A stretch of 64,000 nt of DNA from Paraflavitalea soli. GTDB lineage: Bacteria > Bacteroidota > Bacteroidia > Chitinophagales > Chitinophagaceae. A program made the translations under genes and the position numbers. The notes beneath the pieces are model-generated. The model was not told the origin of the DNA and did no database searches. It saw nothing but the letters and a program-made list of their open reading frames with translations. The stretch spans positions 2,298,546-2,362,545 of the forward strand of contig NZ_CP032157.1 in the NCBI RefSeq assembly GCF_003555545.1. The letters are read 5' to 3'. Of this stretch, positions 24,908 through 33,367 are shown one piece after another. Position 1 is the first letter of the stretch. Each line of letters begins with the position of its first letter.

Positions 24908-25744
24908 TTACAGTTCGTGCGTGATGCCGTTGTAGATCATTTCCAGGGCAAGAAAGAGCACCACAATGGCAAATAATATTTTCAGGGCTTTGGTATTGGC
25001 CTTGAACAATATTTTTGATCCCACATAAGCGCCCAGCAGTACCCCCAACATGACGGGCATGGAAAGCCCCGGATCGATATACCCTCGCTTAAGATAAATA
25101 CCGGCGCTGGCTGCAGCAGTAACACCGATCATAAAATTGCTGGTAGTGGTGGATACTTTGAAGGGTATTTGCATAATCCTGTCCATAGCTATTACTTTCA
25201 ATGCACCGGAACCAATTCCCAATATCCCCGAAATAATGCCTGCAATATTCATCATTACAAAACCTCCGGCCACATGCTTTACGGAATAATGCTGTATGCC
25301 TGCTTCCGTGGGAAAGCTGCCGTTTAGTTTTAGCCGGCGGGACAACCTGCTACCTTGTACCGTACTTATGTTCTCTGTGTGGTGTGTAAAAGCGGTGAGT
25401 GCAGACAGTATGAGAATGATGCCAAATACGATGGCAATCCATGAAGTAGCAATGTACGTTGCAAGGAAAGCACCTGCTAAAGCGCCAATCGTAGTAGCCA
25501 CTTCCAGGAACATGCCCAACCGGATATTGGTAATACCTTCTTTAACGTAAGCGGCGGCAGCCCCTGATGAGGTGGCTATAACACTTACCAGCGAAGTGCC
25601 GATAGCATAATGGATATCCACTTTGAATACGAGGGTGAGCAGCGGTATCAATACCACCCCTCCGCCCAGGCCGGTAAGTGATCCCAGCAAACCGGCGAGG
25701 GCTGCCCCTGAAAAAAGCAGGATAGTAAAAACCAGTACAGACAT
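24908..25744 (-). CDS. TauE/SafE family sulfite/anion exporter
   Basis: A 278-residue membrane protein with about eight helices and the two TauE repeats: GSLTGLGGGVVLIP at the N-terminus and GILGIGSGALKVIA in the second half. The family exports sulfite, sulfoacetate or related anions. Being next to a persulfide dioxygenase, whose product is sulfite, it probably exports sulfite. The 77 bases before its start hold no TGA-N6-TCA box, so it seems to be expressed independently of the neighbouring regulon. Confidence 0.88.
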   Translation of the reverse strand: MSVLVFTILLFSGAALAGLLGSLTGLGGGVVLIPLLTLVFKVDIHYAIGTSLVSVIATSSGAAAAYVKEGITNIRLGMFLEVATTIGALAGAFLATYIATSWIAIVFGIILILSALTAFTHHTENISTVQGSRLSRRLKLNGSFPTEAGIQHYSVKHVAGGFVMMNIAGIISGILGIGSGALKVIAMDRIMQIPFKVSTTTSNFMIGVTAAASAGIYLKRGYIDPGLSMPVMLGVLLGAYVGSKILFKANTKALKILFAIVVLFLALEMIYNGITHEL

Positions 25745-25821
25745 CTTACCCTAAAAATAAGAAACACATCTATACAAAGTCCTGCTGTACCGCATTATAG
25801 TTATTGATCCGGGCTGAAATA

Positions 25822-28197
25822 TCAGTAACTTTCACTGATGATCTTCTCTGCCTGGTTAATATTCTCGATCCCTTTCAGCAATGCGTCGGGATTAAAAGAA
25901 ATGCTATCGATGCTTTGTTCGGCCAGAAATTGAGTAAAAGCAGGAAAGTCACTGGGCGCCTGTCCGCAAAGACCAACATGCACCCCGCTCTTTTTAGCTT
26001 CACGGATCACCATGGAGAACATCTTCTTCGCCGCCTTATCCTGCTCATCGAACAGGTCGGAAACGATGGCAGAATCACGGTCTACACCCAGCGTAAGTTG
26101 GGTAAGATCGTTGGAACCGATGGAAAAGCCATCGAAGATGCGGGCAAACTCACTTGCCAGCAATACATTCGAAGGTATCTCGGCCATCACCAACACTTTC
26201 AATCCTTGCCGTCCTCTTGCCAGTCCGCATTCATCCATCACTTGCAACACTTTCTCACCTTCGGCTACCGTTCTGCAAAAAGGTATCATCACATTTACAT
26301 TGGTGAGCCCCATTTCCTCGCGTACAATGCGAATGGCTTTACATTCGAGTTCGAAGCCTTCCCGGTAGCGCTCATTGTAATACCGTGAAGCGCCGCGGAA
26401 ACCCAGCATCGGATTTTCTTCTTCCGGCTCAAATTCTTTTCCTCCAAGAAGATTGGCATATTCATTGGTCTTGAAATCGCTCATGCGCACGATCACTTCC
26501 CTGGGATAGAAGGCCGCGGCAATGGTGGCAATACCCTGTGACAATTTATCGGTGAAATAATCCCGCTTGTCAGCATATTGGAAGGTAAGCGCTTCTATGG
26601 CTTGTTTTACTGCTCCATCTTTGAGGGTATTAAATTTTACCAGCGCCATAGGATGTACCTTAATGGCATGGGTAATGATAAACTCCATACGCATCAGTCC
26701 AACCCCTTTGCTTGGGTAGAAAGAAAGCTGGAAAGCTTTTTCCGGGTCACCCAGTATCATCATCACATCTATAAATACCGGCATTTCTATCCGGGAAAAA
26801 TCAAGAGCGTTCTCTTCATATTTGAGCATCCCTTTATATACAAATCCCGTTTTACCTTCTGCACAGGATACAGTCACAAGATCACCATCCTGTATTTTTT
26901 GGGTGGCATCAGAACAGCCCACAATGGCTGGTACGCCCAATTCCCGGGCAACGATGGAAGCATGGCTGGTGCGGCCTCCCTTATCAGTAATGATGCCCCC
27001 CGCATTTTTGAGTACCGGGTCCCAGTCGGGACTGGTAATTTCAGTTACTACGATCTCCCCCGGTTTTAACCGGTCAGCATCTTTAGGCGAATGCAGTATC
27101 CGGGCAATACCGGTAGCTATCTTACTGCCAATAGCCTCACCTGTAGTAAGGCGCTCACCTGTTTCCAATAATTTATATTCAGTGACCTGGTAAGCATTTT
27201 TACTGCTGTGCACCGTTTCAGGGCGGGCCTGCACAATGAACAAACCACCGGTATGACCATCTTTGGCCCATTCTATATCCATTGGTTTGCCATAATGATC
27301 TTCTATCAGCAAAGCCCAATTGGCCAATGTCGTTATTTCAGCATCACTCAATACATACTGGTTACGTTTATCCAAAGGCGTATCTACATTTACTGTACCC
27401 GTTTCTCCATATACCATGGTCCTGGCTTTTTCTCCCAGCGTCTTTTGGATGATGGCCTTTTTACCCTTCCTGAGCGTTTCCTTAAAAATGATAAACTCAT
27501 CGGGGGTAACGGTTCCCTGTACTACGTTCTCACCCAAACCCCAGGCACCCGACAGGTGAACAACCCCCTTGAAGCCAGACTCGGGTTCCACAGTAAATGC
27601 CACACCGGCACAACCCAGGTCGGCCCGTACCATTCTTTGTATGCCGGCCGACAAAGCTACTTCGTTGTGCCGGAAACCATTGTCTTCCCGGTATTTGATG
27701 GCACGATCGGTATACAATGAAACAAAACATTGATGAACAGCCTCCAACAAGGCTTTTTCACCGGTTACATTGAGAAAGGATTCATGCTGCCCCGCAAAAC
27801 TGGCTTCGGGCAGGTCTTCTGCTGTTGCGCTGCTGCGCACAGCCACTGTAAGGTCTTTACTGCCGGAAAATGCATGGTAAGTACGGATGATCTCTTCGCG
27901 GAGATCTGGCTGCAATTCGGCTTGCTGCAGCAGCGCCCGTGCTTTAGCCCCCGTCTCTTTGAGATTGGTAAACTGTTGGCGGTCCAGTTGCCGCATCAAT
28001 GCATCCAATGGTTGATCCAGATTATTGTGCTGAAGGAATAAACGGAATGCAATGGCAGTTGTGGCAAAGCCATCAGGCACATTGATGCCTTTCCTGGCAA
28101 GCTGCGAAAGCATTTCACCAAGAGAAGCATTCTTTCCACCTACAACAGCGACATCCTGCATCGATACTTCCTTTAATTGTTTTATATAAGTGCTCAT
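25822..28197 (-). CDS. ppsA: Phosphoenolpyruvate synthase
   Basis: A 791-residue PEP synthase (pyruvate, water dikinase). The N-terminal ATP-grasp begins VGGKNASLGEML, the swivelling domain has the phospho-His loop GGRTSHASIVARE (near residue 407), and the C-terminal TIM barrel ends with the catalytic GLCGQAPSD. It converts pyruvate and ATP to PEP, AMP and phosphate, opening gluconeogenesis. Its start overlaps the small coiled-coil gene by four bases. It ends the YtxH-holin-coil-ppsA operon, whose promoter carries a class I box, so PEP formation is predicted to rise with the low-oxygen response. Confidence 0.95.
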   Translation of the reverse strand: MSTYIKQLKEVSMQDVAVVGGKNASLGEMLSQLARKGINVPDGFATTAIAFRLFLQHNNLDQPLDALMRQLDRQQFTNLKETGAKARALLQQAELQPDLREEIIRTYHAFSGSKDLTVAVRSSATAEDLPEASFAGQHESFLNVTGEKALLEAVHQCFVSLYTDRAIKYREDNGFRHNEVALSAGIQRMVRADLGCAGVAFTVEPESGFKGVVHLSGAWGLGENVVQGTVTPDEFIIFKETLRKGKKAIIQKTLGEKARTMVYGETGTVNVDTPLDKRNQYVLSDAEITTLANWALLIEDHYGKPMDIEWAKDGHTGGLFIVQARPETVHSSKNAYQVTEYKLLETGERLTTGEAIGSKIATGIARILHSPKDADRLKPGEIVVTEITSPDWDPVLKNAGGIITDKGGRTSHASIVARELGVPAIVGCSDATQKIQDGDLVTVSCAEGKTGFVYKGMLKYEENALDFSRIEMPVFIDVMMILGDPEKAFQLSFYPSKGVGLMRMEFIITHAIKVHPMALVKFNTLKDGAVKQAIEALTFQYADKRDYFTDKLSQGIATIAAAFYPREVIVRMSDFKTNEYANLLGGKEFEPEEENPMLGFRGASRYYNERYREGFELECKAIRIVREEMGLTNVNVMIPFCRTVAEGEKVLQVMDECGLARGRQGLKVLVMAEIPSNVLLASEFARIFDGFSIGSNDLTQLTLGVDRDSAIVSDLFDEQDKAAKKMFSMVIREAKKSGVHVGLCGQAPSDFPAFTQFLAEQSIDSISFNPDALLKGIENINQAEKIISESY

Positions 28198-28418
28198 GGT
28201 AACTTTTTTTTTAAAAGATCAAACCATTTTTTCCCTGCTTTTGCCAGCCAACGTCCCGAGAGCAGGGAGAAGCCCCAGGATACTGTACTCATCAATACCT
28301 GGCTGCTGTTCTTCAACCCCTGCCATTGATGCGTCATTTTCTCTTCCAGCCTGATCTGCTTTTGCAGCAACTTTTGCTGTTCTGCCTGGAGTTGGTGTAT
28401 ATTTTTAATCTTCTTCAT
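28194..28418 (-). CDS. Small coiled-coil protein, unknown
   Basis: A 74-residue basic protein: a Gln/Glu/Lys-rich coiled coil (about 5-32) and an amphipathic C-terminal half ending KKWFDLLKKKLP. No signal peptide is seen. It overlaps the holin-like gene by 14 bases and ppsA by four, so it is translationally coupled to both. Such short genes beside YtxH and phage-holin-like genes are common in Bacteroidota stress operons. The function is unknown. Confidence 0.6.
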   Translation of the reverse strand: MKKIKNIHQLQAEQQKLLQKQIRLEEKMTHQWQGLKNSSQVLMSTVSWGFSLLSGRWLAKAGKKWFDLLKKKLP

Positions 28419-28770
28419 CGGCCACCTCGTTTTTAAACAGTTGATGAATGATCTTATTCATGACCGGAATACGGATCATCCGTTCTTTAGCGCCCCAGGT
28501 AATGATACCTGCAAGCAGGTAAATGACAGCCACTACCAGGAAGCCGCTCCAGGGTTTACCAATCCACGCCGACAAGGCTAAGGCGCCGGCAATACTGCCA
28601 AATACCAGTACGAATAAGAACACTACTGCCACGATAGCGCCAGCCACCAGATCGGAAATGATAAGAGAAGTTTTTTCTGCGGCCTTTAATTTCATCGAAT
28701 CCACCCGCGTATTCACATATTCTTTTGCTGCGGCTGCCAGTTCGTGAATGCCAGTCATTGGTCCTTCCAT
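28405..28770 (-). CDS. Phage holin-like (DUF1469 type) membrane protein
   Basis: A 121-residue protein. An amphipathic N-terminal helix (8-35) is followed by two closely spaced membrane helices (about 38-68 and 74-94) and a charged C-terminus (KNEVADEED). This is the layout of the putative actinobacteriophage holin III / DUF1469 family, which in free-living bacteria occurs next to YtxH and DUF883-like stress proteins and is not a phage lysis gene. No other phage gene is nearby. Its role is presumably in the envelope stress response. Confidence 0.72.
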   Translation of the reverse strand: MEGPMTGIHELAAAAKEYVNTRVDSMKLKAAEKTSLIISDLVAGAIVAVVFLFVLVFGSIAGALALSAWIGKPWSGFLVVAVIYLLAGIITWGAKERMIRIPVMNKIIHQLFKNEVADEED

Positions 28771-28792
28771 ATACCTTGTTTAAAATTTAACA

Positions 28793-29008
28793 TTAGGCGA
28801 AACCGTTACCGGCTTCCTCCATTTCCTTTTTGAGGTTATCAGTGGCCTTGCAGCATTGATTCTTCAGGCCTTCCGCCATTTTCTTTCCTTCTTCGCTGAG
28901 TTTACGGCGTGTTTCGGTTCCTTTATCGGGGGCGAATAAAATGCCTGCAATAGCGCCTGCTACGGCGCCGATGGCCAATGCAACGAGTATTTTAGAGCTG
29001 TTTTTCAT
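28793..29008 (-). CDS. YtxH domain-containing stress protein
   Basis: A 71-residue protein with the YtxH glycine-rich membrane segment (VALAIGAVAGAIAGILFAPD) followed by KGTETRRKLSEEGKK and an amphipathic helix. Bacillus YtxH is a general-stress protein. The molecular role is unknown. It is first gene of the operon leading to ppsA, 30 bases downstream of a class I -7 element. Confidence 0.82.
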   Translation of the reverse strand: MKNSSKILVALAIGAVAGAIAGILFAPDKGTETRRKLSEEGKKMAEGLKNQCCKATDNLKKEMEEAGNGFA

Positions 29009-29038
29009 TGTAAATGCTTTTAAGATGAAATGATAGTG

Positions 29039-29103
29039 CTAAGTTATTCAGCGCCTACCCGGTAATCTATGACAGGGATCAACGGAAACGCTGATCATGC
29101 TCA
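29039..29103 (-). promoter_or_regulatory. CRP/FNR-type box plus -7 element (class I) of YtxH-ppsA operon
   Basis: The operator TGATcatgCTCA (29092-29103) and the minus-strand -7 element TAACTTAG (29046-29039, five of six matches) are 58.5 nt apart. It interlocks with the divergent AI-2E promoter: each promoter spans the other's box. Confidence 0.68.
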
Positions 29104-29134
29104 ATCAAAAAAAATGTACGGTCCTGTATTTTTA
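29070..29134 (+). promoter_or_regulatory. CRP/FNR-type box plus -7 element (class I) of AI-2E gene
   Basis: The operator TGACagggATCA is at 29070-29081, with the same spacer as the 12.68-kb box. The -7 element TATTTTTA (29127-29134, five of six matches) ends 58.5 nt from the box centre and only five bases before the ATG, so the mRNA would be almost leaderless. Confidence 0.65.
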
Positions 29135-29139
29135 CCTAT

Positions 29140-30195
29140 ATGGATACTCAACACCTGACAAGCCGTTCTTACAGCAGGTTACTACAGCTTACCGTATTCC
29201 TGCTGGTGATCCTATACTTTGGGAGGACCTTATTTATTCCTATGTGTTATGGATTGTTGATCGCCATTGTATTATACCCCGTATGCCGGTGGCTGGAGCA
29301 ACACGGCTGGCCGCGTAGCCTGGCAATCACAGCCGGATTACTGATCGTGGCTCTGTTATTTGCCACCCTGGTGGCCTTATTGCTCATACAACTCCATGTA
29401 TTCTGGAAAGACTTTCCGGCATTACTGACCAAACTGAAGCCCGCCTTACTACAATTTCAGGCCTGGATCGCTTCTTTTGGTATTTCCACTCCTTCCCAAG
29501 ACCAATGGTGGCAGCAAACGCTTCAACAGATGGGCAGTAATATGGGCAGATTTATCAAAGTGACCTTATCGGCTGGCATGAGCGGGTTTGTGACCTTGTT
29601 CCTCGTACCGGTATATGCCGCCTTATTCCTGTATAACAGGGCCGTATTTGTACGATTCCTGGCCCGGCTTGTGGGCACTGAATACAGTGAGCAATTGCAG
29701 GTAGTATTGCAGGAAGTGATCCATACCTATTTCAACTTTATCAAAGGCATGATCATCGTATACCTTATCGTGGGTACACTCAATAGCATTGGCTTACTGG
29801 CGCTCGGTATCCCCCATGCCATATTATTTGGCATGCTTACGGCGGTCATGACAATTATTCCTTATGTAGGCATTTTCATCAGTGCCCTGCTGCCCATATC
29901 TGTTGCCTGGATCACTAAAGATTCCATCTGGTATCCCTTGGGTGTGGTGGCCGTTTTCGCCTTTGTTCAATACCTCGAAGGGAACCTGATTTTCCCCCGG
30001 GTGGTGGCATCCCAGTTAAAAGTAAGCACCTGGGCCACCCTGGTAGCCATTTTTGCCGGTGGTATCCTGTGGGGTGTATCCGGCATGATCCTCTTTATTC
30101 CTTTTACCGGCATTCTTAAGATCATCAGCGACCATTTACCAGGCACCTTCCTGGGACATTTGAATGTATTACTCGACAGAGATCCTAAAAAATAA
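29140..30195 (+). CDS. AI-2E/PerM family transporter
   Basis: A 351-residue protein with the family's layout: paired N-terminal helices (about 10-50), a third helix (60-85), a central hydrophilic segment, and a C-terminal bundle with the conserved IVYLIVGTLNSIGLL and the proline/glycine-rich MTIIPYVGIFISALLP. Members have been linked to autoinducer-2 export, Na+/H+ antiport and other roles, so the substrate is open. The phosphorylase homologue follows after five bases, making an operon. Confidence 0.85.
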   Translation: MDTQHLTSRSYSRLLQLTVFLLVILYFGRTLFIPMCYGLLIAIVLYPVCRWLEQHGWPRSLAITAGLLIVALLFATLVALLLIQLHVFWKDFPALLTKLKPALLQFQAWIASFGISTPSQDQWWQQTLQQMGSNMGRFIKVTLSAGMSGFVTLFLVPVYAALFLYNRAVFVRFLARLVGTEYSEQLQVVLQEVIHTYFNFIKGMIIVYLIVGTLNSIGLLALGIPHAILFGMLTAVMTIIPYVGIFISALLPISVAWITKDSIWYPLGVVAVFAFVQYLEGNLIFPRVVASQLKVSTWATLVAIFAGGILWGVSGMILFIPFTGILKIISDHLPGTFLGHLNVLLDRDPKK

Positions 30196-30200
30196 CAACC

Positions 30201-31862
30201 ATGGCTTTCACCTTTCACCATCCGTATGAAGCAGTACCGCCCTATCAAAAACGGGTGGCTTATTGCTGCATGGAATTTGCCATCGCACAGCCGTTGAAGA
30301 CCTATGCAGGCGGGCTGGGCTTCCTGGCCGGCTCGCATATGCGCAGCGCCTATAATCTTAAACAGCCGGTGGTGGGGATCGGCATCCTGTGGAAATATGG
30401 TTACTACACCCAGGTACGCCAGCAGGATCAAACCATGGGTGTGCTGTTTGAAGAGAAGATCTATGGCTTTTTAGAACCAACCGATATCCGGTTCACCATT
30501 CGCGTGTCACAACACGATGTATGGGTAACCGCTTATTACCTGCCCCCGGAAGTCTTCGGCTCAGCGCCCGTTTTCCTGCTCAGCACCGACCTGCCGGAAA
30601 ATGATTACGTATCCAGAACCATCTCCCATAAACTCTACGATGCCAATCCCGAAACCTCCATTGCCGGCTCCATTTTACTGGGTATTGGCAGCGTCAAACT
30701 CCTGGAAATACTGGGATGGGAGCCCGATATATATCACCTCAACGAATCACATGGCCTTCCCCTGGCTTTTTACCTGTATAATAAGTATAAGAATACCCGG
30801 TTGTTAAAGGAAAAACTGGTCTATACCAACCATACCCCGGAAGAAAGCGGCAACCGGAAAACGGCCATCCAGTTATTGGAGAAAATGGGATTCTTCTGCG
30901 ATATACCGCTCACAGAAGTAAAAGGCATCACACAAACATCCGGCGATGAATTGAACCATACCCTGGTGGCTCTCCGGCTGGCCGGTTTAGCCAACGGTGT
31001 TTCAACAATGCACAGCCAATACTTACAAAGGCAGTACCAGGCTCAACCCGGCGTTTGTCCTATTAAGTCAATTACCAACGCACAGCATTTTGGGTATTGG
31101 CACGCTCCCGAAATGTATGCAGCATTGGCTGCGGCAGACGATACGGCATTGCTGGCTGCGAAGGCGAAAGCAAAAACAGCTTTGTTTGACGAAGTAGCTG
31201 ACCAATGCGGAGAGATCTACAATACCAAGGTGCTTACCCTGGTGTTTGCAAAACGGTTTGCGGGGTATAAAAGAGCAGGTTTGTTATTGCAGGACAGGGA
31301 GCGCTTTCACCGGTTGGTGACCAACCCCGGGCGGCCCGTGCAAATTATCTGGGCGGGGAAACCCTATCCCATGGATTACAGTGCCATCGCCCTGTTTGAC
31401 CAGATCGTACATGTTTGCAAACAATACCCCAATTGTGCCATTCTTACGGGATATGAATTAAAGTTGTCAAAGATATTAAAACGGGGCGCCGATGTATGGC
31501 TCAACACACCACGTGTAGGCCATGAGGCATCCGGCACCAGTGGCATGAGCGCCGCCATGAACGGCGCCATGAATGTATCATTGCCTGATGGCTGGTTCCC
31601 CGAGTTTGCGGTAGACAAGGTGAATTCATTTGTTATCCCCCCCTGCGATACCAGCATGCCGGAACACCTGCAGGATGAGACCGATGCCCATAGCTTGTAT
31701 GAAATACTCGAAAAAGAAGTGATCCCTATGTATTACGATTATCCCGCAAGTTGGCTATCCATTATTAAACAAGCCATGGCTACTATAGCGCCTGCTTTTG
31801 ACAGCAACCGGCTGGCAAAGGAGTACTATGAGCAATTGTACGGGGCGCCACCTATTGAATAA
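30201..31862 (+). CDS. Alpha-glucan phosphorylase homologue lacking the PLP lysine
   Basis: A 553-residue protein of the short GT35 type (MalP/GlgP-like). It has the N-terminal AGGLGFLAGSHMRSAYNL, the substrate segment HLNESHG, and the basic active-site segment AKRFAGYKRAG. The C-terminal part reads ASGTSGMSAAMNG. In glycogen phosphorylases the equivalent motif has Lys at the position of Ser450 here, and that Lys binds pyridoxal phosphate. The codon is AGC (31548-31550), so it is not a one-base change from a Lys codon. Either another residue serves, or the enzyme is no longer a phosphorylase. Co-expressed with the AI-2E gene from a class I box, it would be expected to touch glycogen or maltodextrin use. 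Its end overlaps the convergent GyrI-like gene by 11 bases. Confidence 0.82.
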   Translation: MAFTFHHPYEAVPPYQKRVAYCCMEFAIAQPLKTYAGGLGFLAGSHMRSAYNLKQPVVGIGILWKYGYYTQVRQQDQTMGVLFEEKIYGFLEPTDIRFTIRVSQHDVWVTAYYLPPEVFGSAPVFLLSTDLPENDYVSRTISHKLYDANPETSIAGSILLGIGSVKLLEILGWEPDIYHLNESHGLPLAFYLYNKYKNTRLLKEKLVYTNHTPEESGNRKTAIQLLEKMGFFCDIPLTEVKGITQTSGDELNHTLVALRLAGLANGVSTMHSQYLQRQYQAQPGVCPIKSITNAQHFGYWHAPEMYAALAAADDTALLAAKAKAKTALFDEVADQCGEIYNTKVLTLVFAKRFAGYKRAGLLLQDRERFHRLVTNPGRPVQIIWAGKPYPMDYSAIALFDQIVHVCKQYPNCAILTGYELKLSKILKRGADVWLNTPRVGHEASGTSGMSAAMNGAMNVSLPDGWFPEFAVDKVNSFVIPPCDTSMPEHLQDETDAHSLYEILEKEVIPMYYDYPASWLSIIKQAMATIAPAFDSNRLAKEYYEQLYGAPPIE

Positions 31863-32442
31863 ACTGGTAAATATCCGTAAGCAGTTTATTCTTGTCCTTA
31901 ATTGTAATGGGATCATTAAGATAAACTTCAAACGGCATTCCCCTTGGTTCTTTATGATTATCTATTAGCCACTTATTCATGGCATGATAAGCGAGAGCAG
32001 CATTTTCGTAGGGGCCTTTGTAATGGACCACCAGGGCTTCTCCCCCTTCCAACACCCGGGTATGGACCGTGCTGTCCAATACAGGAGGAATACTGTCCAC
32101 TTCTATGGCGGCTTCTGCCACAAAAGGACTAATATAAGTATAATAAAATGCCATCGTTCTATTCGATGGCAGGCGGTGCTTATTGATAAAGGCGCAAAGA
32201 TCGATATACGCAGCATTCAGGAACATGCCGATATCTTCTACCCTTTCGACCTCAAAAGTGATGCTCACTATTTTCATCGGTGGCAATACAGTCCTTTCGA
32301 TCCTGGCAGAAGGATGCCGGGCAGTATCTTTGCTGCCCCTCATGACATCCAACCCCAGGCCATGAGTAGTATTCCTGCTACAACCTGCGACGGCCGCCAA
32401 CAGCGATAAAACGGTAACAGACAAATGCCACCTGTATTTCAT
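31852..32442 (-). CDS. GyrI-like/SOUL-type lipoprotein
   Basis: A 196-residue lipoprotein with a lipobox at LAAVAGC (Cys20) and, from about residue 50, a GyrI-like small-molecule-binding fold: repeated strands around FEVERVEDIGMFL, then EGGEALVVHYKGPYENAA and a final DPITIKDKN. I start at 32442 (MKYRWHLSV), three bases before the upstream universal stress gene ends. A longer in-frame start (32520) lies inside that gene and lacks signal character. It is co-transcribed with the stress protein. Ligand and function are unknown. Confidence 0.75.
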   Translation of the reverse strand: MKYRWHLSVTVLSLLAAVAGCSRNTTHGLGLDVMRGSKDTARHPSARIERTVLPPMKIVSITFEVERVEDIGMFLNAAYIDLCAFINKHRLPSNRTMAFYYTYISPFVAEAAIEVDSIPPVLDSTVHTRVLEGGEALVVHYKGPYENAALAYHAMNKWLIDNHKEPRGMPFEVYLNDPITIKDKNKLLTDIYQFIQ

Positions 32443-32444
32443 GT

Positions 32445-33284
32445 TTATTTGTTGTGTGCGATGAACAAAGGCATTTTTACTTCTTTCATGAGCAGATCGG
32501 CCATGCTGGGCCTGAACCACCTTGAGACCATGCCGCGACGGTAAGCGCCTAATACCAGTAAATTGTTGCCGCCGTAAGTACGCAGGTGCCGCAGTATTTC
32601 TGTTTCAGGATCGCCTTTCAACACAGTATACCTAGCATCCGGCAAATGACGTTTCATAAATTCTTTCATCAACCTGTTGTCGGGCACATGAGAGGAATGA
32701 CCAGGCTTGCTGACTGTTACCACCTCCGTTTCTTCTATGAGGAGGTCGCCCAATACATAACAATACATCCTGGTAGCGAAAACAGAAGAAGGTTCCCCAT
32801 CATACAGAATACTTACCTTTTGGACCGGCTTGTACTGCTCAGGCACCACGAGTACAGGACATTGTACCCCTTCCAGCAGTTCACGTACAAACCGGGTAGG
32901 AAGTTCTTCTTCATAATGAGTGAGTGTTTCGTGGACTTGAATGATCAGCAGGTCGGCATAAATACTTTCGTGCAATAATTCCTGCAGCGCAATATTACGA
33001 TCGTGGTGAACCGAGTAATTGATCGAAGCATTGTCGCAGGCTGCTTTAAATTGTTCTACTGCTGATGCTCTTTTTTCGATATCACCCTCCTCCAGTATCG
33101 ATCTTTTCTCTTCCGCCACGCCTTCAGGCCCTGTCAATTCATAGATCTTATAACTATGATAGGTGAGATCATCGAGGAATACACCAACGAGGTGGGCGTG
33201 TTGCCGGGCGGCAATAGCTACTGCATATTGAACGGCAGACTTTGCCGGTTTTAAGCCATCAAGGGCTACTATTATTTTTTTCAT
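32445..33284 (-). CDS. Tandem universal stress protein (first copy)
   Basis: A 279-residue protein with two Usp domains. The N-terminal one begins KKIIVALDGLKPAKSAVQYA. The C-terminal one ends with the nucleotide-binding pattern LLVLGAYRRGMVSRWF followed by MPLFIAHNK. Only the second domain keeps the G-x2-G-x9-type ATP-binding loop. Double Usp proteins are markers of hypoxia and dormancy responses. It has its own class I box and precedes the GyrI-like lipoprotein in the operon. Confidence 0.88.
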   Translation of the reverse strand: MKKIIVALDGLKPAKSAVQYAVAIAARQHAHLVGVFLDDLTYHSYKIYELTGPEGVAEEKRSILEEGDIEKRASAVEQFKAACDNASINYSVHHDRNIALQELLHESIYADLLIIQVHETLTHYEEELPTRFVRELLEGVQCPVLVVPEQYKPVQKVSILYDGEPSSVFATRMYCYVLGDLLIEETEVVTVSKPGHSSHVPDNRLMKEFMKRHLPDARYTVLKGDPETEILRHLRTYGGNNLLVLGAYRRGMVSRWFRPSMADLLMKEVKMPLFIAHNK

Positions 33285-33302
33285 GTCCTCTATTTTATAA
33301 AG

Positions 33303-33367
33303 GGAAGGTACACCGGGCAGAGAGTGTCAGCTATGACAGCTGTTAAGAAGCCGGCTGATTGTGATCA
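33303..33367 (-). promoter_or_regulatory. CRP/FNR-type box plus -7 element (class I) of first Usp gene
   Basis: The operator TGATtgtgATCA (33356-33367) overlaps the stop codon of the upstream P-type ATPase gene. The -7 candidate TACCTTCC (33310-33303) matches only four of six positions but sits at exactly 58.5 nt. An extra inverted repeat, TGTCAgctaTGACA (33325-33338), lies between them. Confidence 0.62.

Noticed and set aside
25745-25821. FNR-type box upstream of the TauE gene
   Set aside because: TGA and TCA triplets occur, including TGAAATATCA, but none at N6 spacing, so no box was called.
28405-28770. Prophage lysis gene
   Set aside because: The holin-like protein stands among stress genes with no other phage gene nearby; the family is common in non-phage settings.
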